Source: Lithobates sylvaticus
Lineage: Eukaryota; Chordata; Amphibia; Anura; Ranidae
Assembly: GCA_028564925.1 (NCBI GenBank)
Contig: CM053029.1
Location: 289,581,057-289,645,056 of the forward strand
DNA length: 64,000 bases
Direction of reading: 5' to 3'
Part shown: in pieces, positions 22,002 to 34,639 of the stretch
Position numbering within the stretch: position 1 is the stretch's first letter
Layout of the letters: every line of letters begins with the position of its first letter
Made by a program: the position numbers and the translations under genes
The notes under the pieces: model-generated
Database searches by the model: none
Told to the model about the DNA's origin: nothing
The model's input: only the letters and a program-made list of their open reading frames with translations

Positions 22002-25000
22002 TCACTTTATTCTTACAGTATAGCCAATACAATCATTTACTTTTATCCCTCCATTATCCAAGCACGGGGCCCAGAGATTTTCATATTTCCTTGTACTCCC
22101 CCTATGCTGGTATATAAGTTTCTCCATGTGCAACATTTCCCCTATTTTACCTATCCATTCCCTCGAGGTCGGGGGTGTCTCAGATTTCCAATAAAGCATG
22201 ATCAACCTTCTGGCTTGGAACAATACCCTATTTACCGCCTCCCTGGTGTGAACTGCCAACACAAATTCCTCCACCACCCCCAAGAGACATACTTTGGGAT
22301 CAACCGGTAATGACAGCACAAATACAGAATTAATCAAGTTTACCACTTCATTCCAGTATAAATGTAATTTGGGGCAGCGCCACAGAAGGTGGATAAGATC
22401 CCCATGGTCTCGACGACATCTGGTACACTTATCCTCAGATTGTAATCCCATCAACCGTAGTCTATGCGGTGTATAGTACACCCTCAAAATAATGTATAGT
22501 TGGGTAAGCCTTTGGGCCACATTTAGAGAACAGACACTCACCACCTGAAATACCTCTTCCCATTCCTCACCGTCCATTTGTCCCACATCCCTCTCCCATT
22601 TCTCTCTCACTTTCAGGGGGTGTTGCCCCAGGAAGTATTGTAAGAGTGCAGTGTAACTTTGCGAGATGAATCCTTTCGAGGTTTCAGCATCCCTGATGAT
22701 GTCAAACACCGGAGTAGGTGACAAGCGCCACTCATTTGACCTGCTCTGTGCCCGAACTGCGTGTTGCAGCTGAAGGTATTGGAAGACCATTGAGGAGGGC
22801 AGGCTAAATTCCGCCTGCAGGTCCTCAAACGTCCTCAGAGCACCATTCCTAAAAACCTGTTTAACATGTGTGACACCATGTACTATCCATCTGGCCCATC
22901 CTGTAGTTTAGCTAGTTCTGTGTAAGTATCATTATGCCACAGAGGGCTATATACAGTATACCCCTCAGCCTGCTGTAAGTATTTGCACTTGTTCCAAACC
23001 TTCTGTATTAGGTTGTATGTAGGGTACTTTTTGTTGGGCCTGGCAAATGCCAGGGATTCCAGTGCCGTGGGGATGGGGCCCGCGCCTACCGTGTGTAGCA
23101 TGAGTGCCTGGGAGGAGCCAGCCGGCTCTGTCCCAAAGCACCCTACTAGGTGCTGTAGCTGATCGGCAAGGTAGTACAACCACGGGTTGGGCAATGCCAA
23201 CCCGCCATCGTCTTTGGGCCTCTGAAGATGTTCCAGCTTTATTCTTGGGGGCTTATTTTTCCACAGTAAAGCGCGAAAGATGGAGTTAACCATACAAAAT
23301 ATTTTTAAAGGTATTACCACTGGGGTATTATGTAGGTAATAGAGCAATTGGGGCATGAGAATCATTTTAACCAAGTTTACTTTACCCGCCACTGACATGT
23401 GCAGGCCATTCCATGTCCGCACTCGCTCTCTAAACCTCTGAAGCAGGGGTGAAATATTCAACCTACCAAAATCACGCAGGTTGGACGTAACATGGATCCC
23501 CAGATATTTAAATGAAGTGGTGACAGGTATGGGACATGACTGTGCCACTACCTGTGTGGCGTCGCCATCCAGTAACAAGAGGGTGGACTTTGACCAATTA
23601 ATTTGTAACCGTGAGTACACCCCAAATTTGGTAATGGTTGCCATGGCCTCCCGCAGGGACTCGTCCGTATCTCCCAACATAAGTAGGGTATCATCTGCGT
23701 AAAGCATTATCTTCTCCTGCAGGGGGCCATAGCGGAATCCCACAATTTGCTCGTTCGCCCTTATGTCGATCGCCAAGGGCTCAATGGCCAGTGCAAAGAG
23801 CAGAGGGGACAGCGGGCAACCTTGCCGCGTCCCCCTTCTCAGAGCAAAGTCTTGTGACAGAAAGCCAAAAGCCTGAATAGCAGCTTCAGGCCTACTGTAT
23901 AGTAGACGCACCCATGCAATGTATGTGTCACCAAACCCAAATCGTTCCATTACTGCCCACAGATACATCCAATCAATGCTGTCGAATGCCTTTGTGGCAT
24001 CCAATGACAACAGGGCCCTGCTACCCGCATTGTCTACATTAGATTGCATGTTCAAAAATAACCGCCGCAAGTTGATGGCAGTGGATTTATTTGGCATAAA
24101 CCCTGCCTGATCCTCATGTATAAGGGATGTTATCACCGTATTAAGGCGTTGGGCTAATACCTTCACTAGGATTTTGATGTCACACTGCAATAGTGAGATT
24201 GGCCTGTATGCTCCTGGATCAACCAAGTCCTTACCCGGTTTCAGAAGGAGTACAATGTTTGCTTTTGCCATGGAGGGCGGAAGTTCTCCCGCCTCCCGGG
24301 CAGCATTAAATACCTGTAGTAAATGGGGCATTATTGTTTCTGCATGTTGTTTGTATACTTCCATGGGTATACCATCCTCCCCCGGGGCCTTACAGTTAGG
24401 GAACAGCCCCACGGCTTCTTGTAATTCCTCCACCGTGAGAGGTGCATCCAACCCATCCCTCTGCGCCTTGGTGAGTCTGGGAAATGTCAGCCCACCAAGG
24501 TACAGGTCTGGAGCCTCCTTGTCATAGGCGGCACTAGAGCAGTACAGCTCTTCATAGAACCCAGCTAACTCTTGCATAATGCCATCAGGTGATCGGACAA
24601 GTGGCCTGGCTTTAGATTTAATGGCCCCTATAGTTGGCGATCTTTGGTGTGAGTTTGCTATGCGGGCCAGCATACGCCCAGTTTTTTCCCCTTCCTCAAA
24701 AAACGCCTGTTTAGAGAAGAAGCATTTTTTTTCAGCGGTCGAGGTAAGCACCCGCTCATATGCTGATTGAGTGGCCTGCCACACCTCCCTCGCCGAATCT
24801 GAAGGATCTAGAATAAATTGTTGCTCCAACTCCTTTACTCTATTCTCCAAGTCCACCACCATAGCAGAAGAATCTTTCTTAACTTCAGTCATCTCATTTG
24901 TCAACAACCTTTTCAAAAAAACTTTAAAGGCCTCCCACTGCTGAGCACTTGAACCCTCCGGATTCTGGTTGGTGAAAAACCCACGCACGCTCTCGTCTAT

Positions 25001-25792
25001 GGATTCTGGATTTTTAAACAGTTTCAGCCAGTATGCGTTAAATTTCCAAGGAGCTCTGGGGAGTGTTGCTGGTCGGGAGACCACCAGATAAACAACTAGT
25101 GGAGAGTGGTCAGATATGCTACGGGGCCTATAGTCCACAGAGGACACATATTGGAGCATGCGTGCGTTTCCCACCCCCATGTCTATTCTAGACAGACTAC
25201 CATGCGTTTTTGAAAAGCAGGAGTATTGTTTTACCCCCGGGTGACAATGTCGCCAGACATCCACCCAGCCCACCTCTTGCAACAACCTCGCCAGGGGGGT
25301 ACCCCTGGAGAGGGCAGAGGCACCTGCGGCCGGGTGCCTATCCAGCGAGAGGTCTAAGCAACAGTTAAAGTCCCCTATCACCAGAAGCAGAAACCTCCGG
25401 CCTGCCATCCAAATATGATAGCAAGGCCCTCAGCACCACCACCGTGAAGGGGGGGGGACATATATACCAGCAATAACACAGGTTAACATACCCAGTCTAC
25501 AGTGGAGAAAGACATACCGGCCCTCTGAATCAATGAGAGTGTCTATCTCTTCATAATCCAGGGAGCCATGAATCAAAAGGCTCACACCCCTAGAATGGGA
25601 TGTGTGAGTCGAGTGATAGGCCTTATTCACCCAATTATACTGTATACAACTCACAGTCTCCCCAGTCAAATGAGTTTCCTGAAAACATAACACTCCCGGT
25701 AGAAATTTTTTAAGGCACATGCGCATCATGGTCCTCTTAAGGGGTGAGTGGAGCCCCCTCACGTTCCAAGATACTATAGGGATTCCTGCCAT
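22002..25792 (-). pseudogene. L1 ORF2 (endonuclease-RT) with three frameshifts
   Basis: The ATG at 25792 gives MAGIPIVSWNVRGLHSP, with FQETHL following for the endonuclease. The frame slips at a 9-base G/C run (25449-25457) and returns near 25395. It then stays open for 841 codons: GDFN, SDHSPL, YRPISLL, GTRQGCPLSP and YADD at residues 12, 99, 401, 526 and 570 of that stretch. A third slip near 22905 precedes the last part, which contains CTRCRRDHGDLIHLLWRCP, the Cys/His knuckle. Catalytic motifs are all present. The enzyme would cut target DNA and copy L1 RNA. The homopolymer slip could be a sequencing or assembly error. Confidence 0.93.
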
Positions 25793-26289
25793 TTGACTGA
25801 GTAGAGTATGAAAACATGCATATATACTCCTCCCATACCTGGGAGTCTGGAAGACCTGGGGCCAAGGCCCGAGTCCTGAAAAGGATGTATATGCATATGC
25901 AAAGTACATAATGAATGGTAGAAGTGTTACCGGTACACCACTTATAGGAAAAACATAAAAAAGTGAAAAAATAAATTATCAGGGGGAAGCAACAGGCAGT
26001 CCCCTCCAGCAGCATCAAACCTTCGCCCGCCAACATGGCGGTACAACTTCTGTACCCTGAGTTTTCACTCAGGGAGACTTCTAAGTGCAAAATGTAGAAA
26101 TTCAGGTTAACGATTTCTGCAGCTCTTGTCTTGATCCGAAGCAATATAATGTCCCTCAGCCAGGGTTAATCTGGGTAAGTTCAAAACCGGTTCTCCATAT
26201 CAAGGCACAACAGTACAGATTTTCAAGTCAAATTCTCTCCTCCTGTTCCCCCGCCATCCTCATCCTTCCTTCTCGTTTTGATCACGCCG

Positions 26290-27429
26290 TCACAGGGCTT
26301 GCTCGTTACGGTCTAACCAAGCACTGGCTTCTTTTGCAGATTCAAAGAATTGTGCTTGACCTCTCACTAACACCCTCAGTTTTGCCGGGTACAACATTGC
26401 GTATGGAAGTTGCAGCTGTCGCAGCCTGCGTTTTACATCAAAGAATTTTGCTCTGCGTCTTTGCACCTCCGCCGAAAAATCGGGATAAAAGGACACTCTG
26501 GCCCCATTGTGCTGTATGTTGGCCGGTTCACGGGCTAGCCGGAGGACAGTTTCTCTATCCCGATAGTGCAATATTCTTGCCAGCATGGATCTGGGGGGCC
26601 CCCCAGGTTGAGCAGGCCGGGACAGCACCCTGTGAGCCCGCTCCACAGCAAATAAGGGGGAAAATGCATTTTTGCCGAATATGTCCAGCAGCCATCCTTC
26701 CACATACTCCATGGGGTCCCTGCCCTCCACCTTCTCAGGAAGCCCCACAATGCGTATGTTGTTCCTCCTAAGGCGATTCTCAAAATCCTCGGCTCTGTCA
26801 ACAGCCTCCCTTGCCAGTTGGTAAGCAGCCTTGGAGTCTCTCTCAATGGGGGGTAAATGATCCTCTATTTCACTCACTCTGCTCTCCACTGCAGTCGTGC
26901 GTTCCCGCATTTTCTGCATATCTTGTCGCAGCAGCGACAGTTCCTCCTTCACAGAGGCCACAGAAGCATTGCCAATATTAACTGCCCTGAGGATATCAGC
27001 CAATGTGGGCTGAGTGGTACTGGATGTGTCCTGTTCATGTGTCTCAGGGGCCCCAGAGTCAGAGTGATCAGTCTCATCATGCTCACTAGTTACAGCTAAG
27101 ATGGCCGCCCCAGCCTGTGTCCCATGCATGGCAGGCTCACTGCAGTGTGAATGTCCAGCAGTCTCACTCCCCACCAGCCCATTCATTTTCTGGGTGTAAT
27201 ACACCATATCTCTAGGTGTCTCCTTACCCTGTGACTTAAGCTGTTTTGTTCCTCTGTGTCCCTGCTCCTTCTGCCTGTCAGCGCCTTGTGGGGTTCCTTT
27301 CATCACAGACGCGCCGGCGCCATCTTGGAAATCGGGACCCATCTCAAACTGCGATTTTCGGGTCATTCCCCGGGTGCAGAGGGCTGGTGGAGGTTCCCCT
27401 ATGATCCCTGGGTCAGCAGCTTGCAGCAT
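26290..27429 (-). CDS. L1 ORF1 protein (RNA-binding chaperone), intact
   Basis: A 379-residue open frame. Residues 1-130 are low-complexity and polar. Residues about 140-225 form a heptad-rich coiled coil (LSLLRQDMQKMRERTTAVES) for trimerisation. An RRM-like central domain starts at RRNNIRIVGLPEKVEG (about 230). The C-terminal domain carries VERAHRVL, ILHYRDRE, VSFYPDFS and YAMLYPAKLRV. This is the Transposase_22 arrangement. In L1 the protein binds element RNA and aids target-primed reverse transcription. The ATG lies about 105 bp from the element's 5' end. No break is visible. Whether the element is still mobile cannot be judged, because its ORF2 is frameshifted. Confidence 0.93.
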   Translation of the reverse strand: MLQAADPGIIGEPPPALCTRGMTRKSQFEMGPDFQDGAGASVMKGTPQGADRQKEQGHRGTKQLKSQGKETPRDMVYYTQKMNGLVGSETAGHSHCSEPAMHGTQAGAAILAVTSEHDETDHSDSGAPETHEQDTSSTTQPTLADILRAVNIGNASVASVKEELSLLRQDMQKMRERTTAVESRVSEIEDHLPPIERDSKAAYQLAREAVDRAEDFENRLRRNNIRIVGLPEKVEGRDPMEYVEGWLLDIFGKNAFSPLFAVERAHRVLSRPAQPGGPPRSMLARILHYRDRETVLRLAREPANIQHNGARVSFYPDFSAEVQRRRAKFFDVKRRLRQLQLPYAMLYPAKLRVLVRGQAQFFESAKEASAWLDRNEQAL

Positions 27430-27549
27430 ATATGTGCAGAATGTTGGTAAGTTGGCTGAGGGAGGATCGGTGCAGGATCAAGCTCAGGAGCTGTGAGAGC
27501 TGCTTCCTCTCACATGCCGGTCTAGGCCATGCCCCTCTCCCATCTTTCC

Positions 27550-30500
27550 TACCCACTCTAATTCCGTTGTTGGCTCCTCTTGTTGCCACCTCCTAGGGAC
27601 AAGTGCCTTTGCGGCATTCAACATGTGTGGAATTAAAGTTTTCATATATTGTTTTATTGGGTCTGCTGTGTTATGGAATAGGCATATCCAAGGATCTTCA
27701 ATTATTTTAATACCAGTGATTTCTTTTATAAGGTCCAAAATATCTTTCCAATATTTCCTAATTTTTGGACATTCCCACCAAATATGGGCCATTGTACCCC
27801 GTTCATTACATCCTCTCCAGCAGTCCTGCGAGTTCCCTGGCTGAAATGTATTAATTCTATTGGGTGTGATATACCATCTTGAGAGACATTTGTAATTCGT
27901 TTCCGCAGTTCTAGTATCAATTGCTGACCTATGTGTTAACTTCAATATTTTTTTAAATGTGTGCATGTATTCATGTGTGCCCAGTTCGTTTCCCCATTTT
28001 ATCAAGAATGGAGGTACCTTCAGCCGACCCTCTGTAAGGAGCATTCCATATAAGCGAGATGTATCTTTTTTTACCCCTGTTCCTGCGCATATTTTCTCCA
28101 GAAGTGTATAATTATCCTTTGTTCTAATTGGATGGGGGAGTTTCCCAACAAAGTGTGCCAGCTGAAGGTAGCGCCATTCATTTAACTTTATATGTGCTAT
28201 ATTTTGCTGTATTTCTATCAGTGGTTTAATTTTACCCCTTTCTATTAAATCACCCAATTTTGTATTCTCTCCTATCCATTGTCCCCCCATTTCTCTTTTG
28301 CCTGGTGGAAAATAATCATTATCTTTCAATAACATCAAAGGTGAGTTATATTTCCAACTGTATTGTTTGTGCACTAAATCCCAAACTTTGAAAACGTGTG
28401 TAGTTATTTTTTGTGTGTTTACTCCCATATCCCTGTATTTCGGGGGGCTCCATATCTCTACTCTTAATTTTACCCCACTTGTGTCATTTTCTAATTGCAC
28501 CCATTGTTTTCGACTTTCCTCCCGTGACCACTCTACAGCTCTTGACAATATCACCGCCTGGTAATATTTTTTTATATCGGGGATACCAAGACGCCCCTGA
28601 TCTTTGTTTTGTTTCAAAATGTCTCGTGATATCCTAGGTTTCTTATTTTGCCACACAAATCTGCTTATAATTGCTTTTAGAGTTTGAAAGTAATAATCAG
28701 GAAGGGGGATCGGAAGCATTTGAAACTTATAGGTAATTTTAGGTAGAAGCACCATTTTAACAGTATTTATTCGACCGAACCACGAGAGGGGCCTATAATT
28801 TTATTTTTTTATTTCGTTCTTAATTTCGTCTAATAACGCGATATAGTTTTCGCTATATAACTTTTCAATGGAGTTTGCTAGTTTAATCCCTAAGTATTTT
28901 AATCCCTTTTTCTTCCATGGGAACTGATAATCTTTGCAGCCAAAGCACTTCCTTCTTTTTTTCCTAAATTTATATTTAGGATCTCTGACTTATTGACATT
29001 TCGGTGACATAAAACAATAAAACAATAGATCATCGGCGAAGGCCGCTACTTTATGTTCGATATCTCCTACTTTAATTCCCTTTATATTATTATCTAATCT
29101 AATAGTTGCCAATAGAGGTTCAATTGAAAGGACGAATAGCAACGGGGACAGGGGACATCCTTTATTGTTGCGGTCGGATTTTCATATAGAACTCTAATTC
29201 TCTGCATCATTTTAGTACCTAAGCCCATATATTTCAATGTCTCCATCATGAGCCCCCAGTCTACCCTGTCAAATGCTTTCTCAGCATCTATTGACAGGAA
29301 TAGACCTGGGGGCCCATCTGTTTTTAATTTTTGTAATAATAATAGCGTTCTAATTCCATTATCTCGTACTTCCCTAGTTGTAACAAAACCTACCTGATCT
29401 ACATGAATCAGTCCTTTCATGTGCTCTTTTAGCCTATTTGCAAGGATTTTAGCATATAGCTTTTCATCGAAATTAAGTAAGGATATCGTTCTAAAACTTG
29501 AACAGCAGCTATCATCTTTCCCCTCCTTTAAAATTACCGTTATTAAGGCTTTCTGCGCTTCTCAACTCAATCTGTATTCCATGCCCAATCCATTCATGAA
29601 TCTACAAAGCCTTGGCACCAGGATTTCACTAAATCTTTTTAGATACAGGATCGGGAATCCATCCGGTCCCGGACTTTTACCCGACGCTGTATCCGATATA
29701 GCTCTAGAAATTTCACCTTCTGAAATAGGGGCTTCCAGATCTTCTATATCATCAGGTGATATTCAGGAGATATCATGAGCTCCTCAGGAAATCTATTATT
29801 TTGTTCTTTTTTCCCGTGTCTATATTTCCTTTATCCACATTATATAGAGTTTTATAGTAATGCTGGAAAACCTCAGCTATATCCTTAGTCTTATACACCA
29901 GTTCACCTTGTTTATTGCAGATTTTTTCTATATAGTTCCTAGATTTTTTCTTCCTTAAAGTTTTAGCTAGATGTTTTCCAATTTTATTGCCCCAGAGATA
30001 TTTATCTTTCAAGATTGCGTTAAAGACCCTTTTTATATCTTGTGTCAATATGTCTTTTAGTTCTTCTCTTTTTTTTTATAAGAAGAGGAAGTATCTCCTG
30101 TTGTTGTCCCTCTGGAGTTTTATGAATTTGCTCTAATCTAAATATTTCTTCAGTTACCTTTTTAATTTTCTTCGTTCTTTCCTTTTCTTTTCCCTGATCC
30201 CATTGAAATAAAGATACCCCTTATATAGGCTTTGTGTGTTTCCCATAATATGGAATCTGATATATCATTTGATTCCTTGTTTTCAAAGAAATGTATTAGT
30301 TCTTCTTGTATCCTTTCTATATCTTGCTTTTCAGCGAGAAGTGCTTCATTTAACCGCCAATTAAAGAGAGGTTTCGGTATCTTAATTTCTTCTATTATCA
30401 TCATAACTGGAGAACGGTCTGAGAGGGTAGAAATCCCTATCTGAGACTCTGTCACCTTTGTCAGTGTATTTTGGTCTACGTATATATAATCAATGCGTGT

Positions 30501-31070
30501 GTACGTCCCGTGCACGGGGGAGAAGAACGTGTAGTCTCGTGTTTTTGGGTTCAAAGTTCTCCAAACATCCATTAATTGATTTTGATGTAGCAATTTTTTC
30601 AACATTTTAAGGGGTACACGTCCCGTCTGCCGTGCACGGGACGTACTGTCTTCATGTGGGTTCATACATAGATTCAAATCTCCTGTCATTATAACCATCC
30701 CTCTCCTAAACTGGGCAAGAATCCATATCATCTTCTTCATGAATTCTGTTCTGTTTCCTAAGGTACATTCTGTTTCTCCTATATGTCCCCTTAAAAAAAG
30801 ATACCTCCCCTCTGGGTCCACTAACCTTTCCTCTTCTTTAAACAATAATCCCTCAGCGAATCCTATCGCCACTCCTTTGGCTTTTCTAGTAGTTGAATCT
30901 GCATACACCCAAATAGGATATTTTTTTGAATATAATTTTGTATTAGCACCTTGGAAGAGATGGGTCTCCTGGAGAAACACTATATCTGCCTGGTAATGTT
31001 TAAGTTCTTTTAATACTTTCTGTCTTTTGGGAGGGCTATTTAGACCCCGGACATTGTATGTTAAAAACTT
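27550..31070 (-). pseudogene. ORF2 of the outer L1 (endonuclease-RT), broken
   Basis: The AP-endonuclease domain starts near 31070 (YNVRGLNSP) and shows FLQETHL (about 30985), TGDLN (30690) and LSDRSPV in place of the usual SDH near 30420. RT motifs follow: an FTxREVRDNG block and AFDRVDW at 29270-29420, and FADD at about 29030. The thumb and Cys-rich region is in one open frame at 28755-27550, ending with CWRGCNERGTMAHIWWECP near 27790. The region 30160-28760 has several frame changes. The last ~45 codons are displaced to 21870-21736 by the nested element. The protein would nick DNA and reverse-transcribe L1 RNA; this copy cannot. Confidence 0.9.
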
Positions 31071-31379
31071 AATCTAACACTTTTCCATTTATTTTTAATT
31101 TTTATAGAGAGGCACCCCCCCCCCCTTTTTAGGGGAACCGCTTATGCGCAATGCGTAGTGCTTATATAGTAATCTCTCCGATTGCAGGTTGAATCTATTT
31201 CAATAAGACATCACAGTATGGTATGTACAGATCTAATTAATATGTATGTATATTGTATGTATATTGTCACAGTGACACCAATATATTCAGGGGGTATCAG
31301 GCCTGCTAAGGCTAGGTAGACTTCTGTTGATCCCTTATTTTCCCATCCCCCACTCTAGGGGGGAGGAGGTAGAAGACAG

Positions 31380-32260
31380 AAGAGGGAGACGTAAAATAAA
31401 AGCACCCTTATTAGTTAATATTTCTATTATTTTCCCTCATCAGCTCTCTAGAGGGGGGAAGAAAAGATGCATAAAGGAAGATTTAATTTCTTGTCGTTTG
31501 TTATTTCAGAGTTTTTACTTCGGATAGAGTCTTTCAGTTAGCTCCTGGTTTTAGTCATGAAGGCAGTTCTCAATTTACTGTGTCTCTGGGTGATACCCCT
31601 TAATTGCCCCTTTTGTATATCCCTGTTCCCCAGTAGTGTCCTCTTATCATGGGGAGCCTAGCATCTCACATGCATCTGTAGAACACATCTGATATTGTCT
31701 GTTGATTCCTCCCGGGGGCAGGTGTCTTATTCTCTGACAAAACACATAAATGTAGATAAGTTCCTTTGCAATAAGAGAGGTTTGCCGTGCTTTTATTTTA
31801 CTTGATGGTTTTAAACCCTTTTTAGGGATTTCATCTCACCCCAAGGAGAACAGAAAAATAAGACAGACATGCACAAAGGGGGTTTTATTTTCTTGTCCTT
31901 TGTTTCTTCTAACTTTTTACTTCGGTGCCGGTCCACTCCTAATTTTTCTCATTGAGGCTTTTGTCAATATACAATATGCAATATCTCTGGGTAATGCACC
32001 TTAAGTGTCCTATTGTATAAGTCTAGTCCCCTAAAAGATATCCTCATTTCATGAGGGGCACGCCATCCCAAACACATCCATAAAACACAAGGGATTTTGT
32101 CTATTGATTACTCCCGGGGTTAGGTGTCATATTCTCTGTCCATGCATATAAGTATATTTATGATACACGCTTTTATCTCATGTAGTAGGCAGTAGTAGTT
32201 CTCTCATACCTCCATTTTACTTCTAGTGAGCTTTTCGATAAAATATTCATATATCCAAAG
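31380..32260 (-). repeat. Tandem ~400-bp monomers in an L1 5'UTR
   Basis: Two aligned copies start near 31391 and 31788. Shared blocks in the same order are TAAAAGCACC/TGCTTTTATTTT, TTATTTTCTTGTCxTTTGTT, TTTTTACTTCGG, ATCTCTGGGTxATxC, CCCGGGGxxAGGTGTCxTA and TTCTCTG. A third, partial copy begins near 32190. The outermost 32330-32726 is GC-rich and carries CpGs. Monomer arrays upstream of L1 ORFs act as promoters in other vertebrates; that role here is inference. Confidence 0.7.
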
Positions 32261-32739
32261 TTAATATTTAGACATTCACTTACCCCATCGTTGAGAGTCC
32301 ATTGATTTAATATAGCCCCTTTCAAAAGGGGACTTACCCCTCCACGCTGTTTTCCTTAGTTGGCCGTTTGATGGACTTCTCCCTCACTCGCTTTTGCGGC
32401 AAGGGGGAGAGAGAGGACAGATGCAGGGGATTGGCGAGTGAGGATCGAGGTCCAGTACGGGAGGCTAGCGGGAGGGGGAGCGGGCGCTCTTTCACCTCGG
32501 TCCGGCTACTCCCGTCATTCCTCCGTAAACCCTGCTATGTCTCTGCACAGGGTAGCGGCCGGATACTGCGCACCTCCTAGACGCTGGGCTTCATCCACGT
32601 GTGACGTGCCATCTCTCACTCGGCGCGCACTTCCTTCACTCTGTCCGGCCGTCTTCCCCTAGGTCTGGCCCCTCCCTCTGTGAGACATCTTCCGTCCTAT
32701 GTCCTCACTCCCCACCTCATCCCTCCGGGTGTAATTCTT

Positions 32740-34368
32740 CACATGAACATTGATGCAATGGGAAACTTTACCTACTGACTTGACCTTTAGATTTTTGCCC
32801 GGAGTGATAATATGAAAATAGTGTAATCAGCCTTAATTATGGTGGGGGAAAATGCATGACTTCAACACAGTATAAAATTATTAATCATCAGTTGTGTGCT
32901 TCCAAAGTAATGTATTATACAGTTTGTATACTTCAACATCTAAAGCATGTAAAATATCATAAGTATATCATTTAAAAAAACACATTAAAAAATATTATAT
33001 ATTTACTAAATCACCATAAGCATACTATTTTTCTCCACTAGCAAACAAATAAAAAAAGAATATGTCCATGAGCAAAAAAAAAATATTAATTCAATCATCA
33101 GAATTGCAAGTAATAAGTTATAATGTAAATATGGCATGTAAGAAAAAGGCTAATGATTTATTCAATTAATTCAAAAATTTAGCAATACCACAGCAAAAGA
33201 TCAGGACAAATTAGGCATTTAAACAGTGATTTTCTATATATAATATATAATATATTATATATAATATATTATATTATATATAATATAATTTAGCCCAATC
33301 CTGAATAGTTGCAAGTCTGATCTTCCAATAAGAAAAAGAAAGTCAATTAAAATTATTTAGCAAATAATTTTGTCTCAGAGACATACCAAGAAGTAAGGGG
33401 AGATATCTTCAAGCTTAGAGAAAATTCTCCTCATGTTCCTGTGATTTCCCATCAATTTCTGTACATAAGACAATGATTACAAGGACCAACAGCGAGGGTA
33501 AATCCCTCCAGTGAATACACAGACAACAACAAAACCTGGCAGAAGTTATAATTCTTTCCTATTGTGTCTAAAATAAAATAAAAAGGGCTTTGGCTGTGTC
33601 CAATTTTGACCCAATGGCATAATAAGTACCAGTACATTGTTCATGCCCCCCCCCCCCCCATGTATGTCCCCTCATGTCCTTGTCCCCACACACACTCAGG
33701 TTAATTTTAAGACATAAAAAAATATCAGTATAACACACCTGAAAAGAAAATCTTGACTTGTACCGCAATAGCAAGTCATTACTATCTGTAGTGTGTGTTA
33801 TGTTGGACATACAGAATGCCATTGTTTAATATGACACTTACAGTCACTTTCCAGCAGATTAAGAAGCCAATAAACACACATCTGTCACCCTTGGGTCTTT
33901 TCTGTGTCTTAAATAATGTGTCACATTTAAAGAAGTTATATTCCGCTTGTTAGAAACTCTGCCTTACAGCTATTTCCACTTATCACAAATATTTCATTGG
34001 TGAATTAATGTGTTTCAGCAGACACTATGTTGACAAGCAAGTCAAAGCGATGTCATAATCTTTACTTATGTAAATTCATGATTGAACAATGCCTTGGGAT
34101 AGCATATTCTGCAAATAATAATGCAACCTTTTCATGGTTCATCAACAATTGTTCTGACAGATAACAATTTCTAATATTATTTATCTAGTAATAGTGCTAG
34201 GTAATAAGTTTAAAGATGCAATTTGTTAGTATTACTGTCATAGGGTTTTAGACAATCTTCCTACCTTTTCCCAATCCTAATACATTAGCTGAAAGATGTC
34301 TGTTGTAATAAAATCTTTTATTTCATTTAACTTTTTTATTAAACATGTTACTCTTTTCTTTTTTTTTC
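32740..34368. other. Anonymous AT-rich sequence
   Basis: Holds an AT palindromic microsatellite (33232-33292), a C-run at 33643-33658 and otherwise no gene. An AATAAAATC/TTTATTAAAC stretch precedes a pyrimidine tract at 34350-34368, next to the L1 fragment that starts at 34369. May be unique host intergenic DNA. Confidence 0.4.
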
Positions 34369-34639
34369 AGACTGTGGACACTGGCATGTACCTGAGTTGC
34401 CCTTGAAACACTTGGGGGTTGATCTTCCAGTAGAAGGTCCAGGAAAGAGTGGCGAAATCATTGTAGCTTGGTTGGGCACATACTCAAGACATGCTGGACC
34501 ACCTGGTATATGTACAAGAAGCTTAAAGTGCGATAAGAGATGATTAGTTGGAAGTGTTAAACCTGTGGAGGGGTCAAAGAGTTGAATGAAGTGTGAGAGA
34601 TTTTTGGTATCCCACGTGCTGTTTAACGCTCTGGAAAGA

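Larger units (their letters stand above)
21871..27534 (-). mobile_element. L1-type LINE, inner copy, nearly full length
   Basis: Inserted in the outer L1 with a 15-bp duplication CTCTCCCATCTTTCC (21856-21870 and 27535-27549). The poly(A) appears as T12 at 21871-21882. Order on the minus strand: a short 5'UTR of about 105 bp, ORF1 (27429-26290, intact), a spacer of about 500 bp, ORF2 (25792-22002) and a short 3'UTR. ORF2 has three frameshifts and otherwise stays open over 3.8 kb. The element is clearly younger than its host L1. Confidence 0.95.
21435..32726 (-). mobile_element. L1-type LINE, outer copy, split by a second L1
   Basis: Flanked by the identical 13-mer GGGTGTAATTCTT at 21422-21434 and 32727-32739, with the poly(A) tail as a T-run starting at 21433 on this strand. 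The ORF2 endonuclease is at about 31070-30180 and fragmented RT at about 30050-28760. The C-terminal region (28755-27550) resumes after the nested L1 at 21870-21736, with the frame joining through WVGKMGEIYHLEK. Several frameshifts break ORF2. The 5'UTR (31080-32726) is 1.6 kb with tandem monomers, and I see no ORF1. Confidence 0.92.

Noticed and set aside
26085-26771. A 228-codon plus-strand frame
   Set aside because: Antisense shadow of the intact L1 ORF1.
34350-34369. Pyrimidine tract ending in CAG, like a splice acceptor
   Set aside because: It lies at the edge of a decayed L1; no exon-like coding follows on the plus strand.
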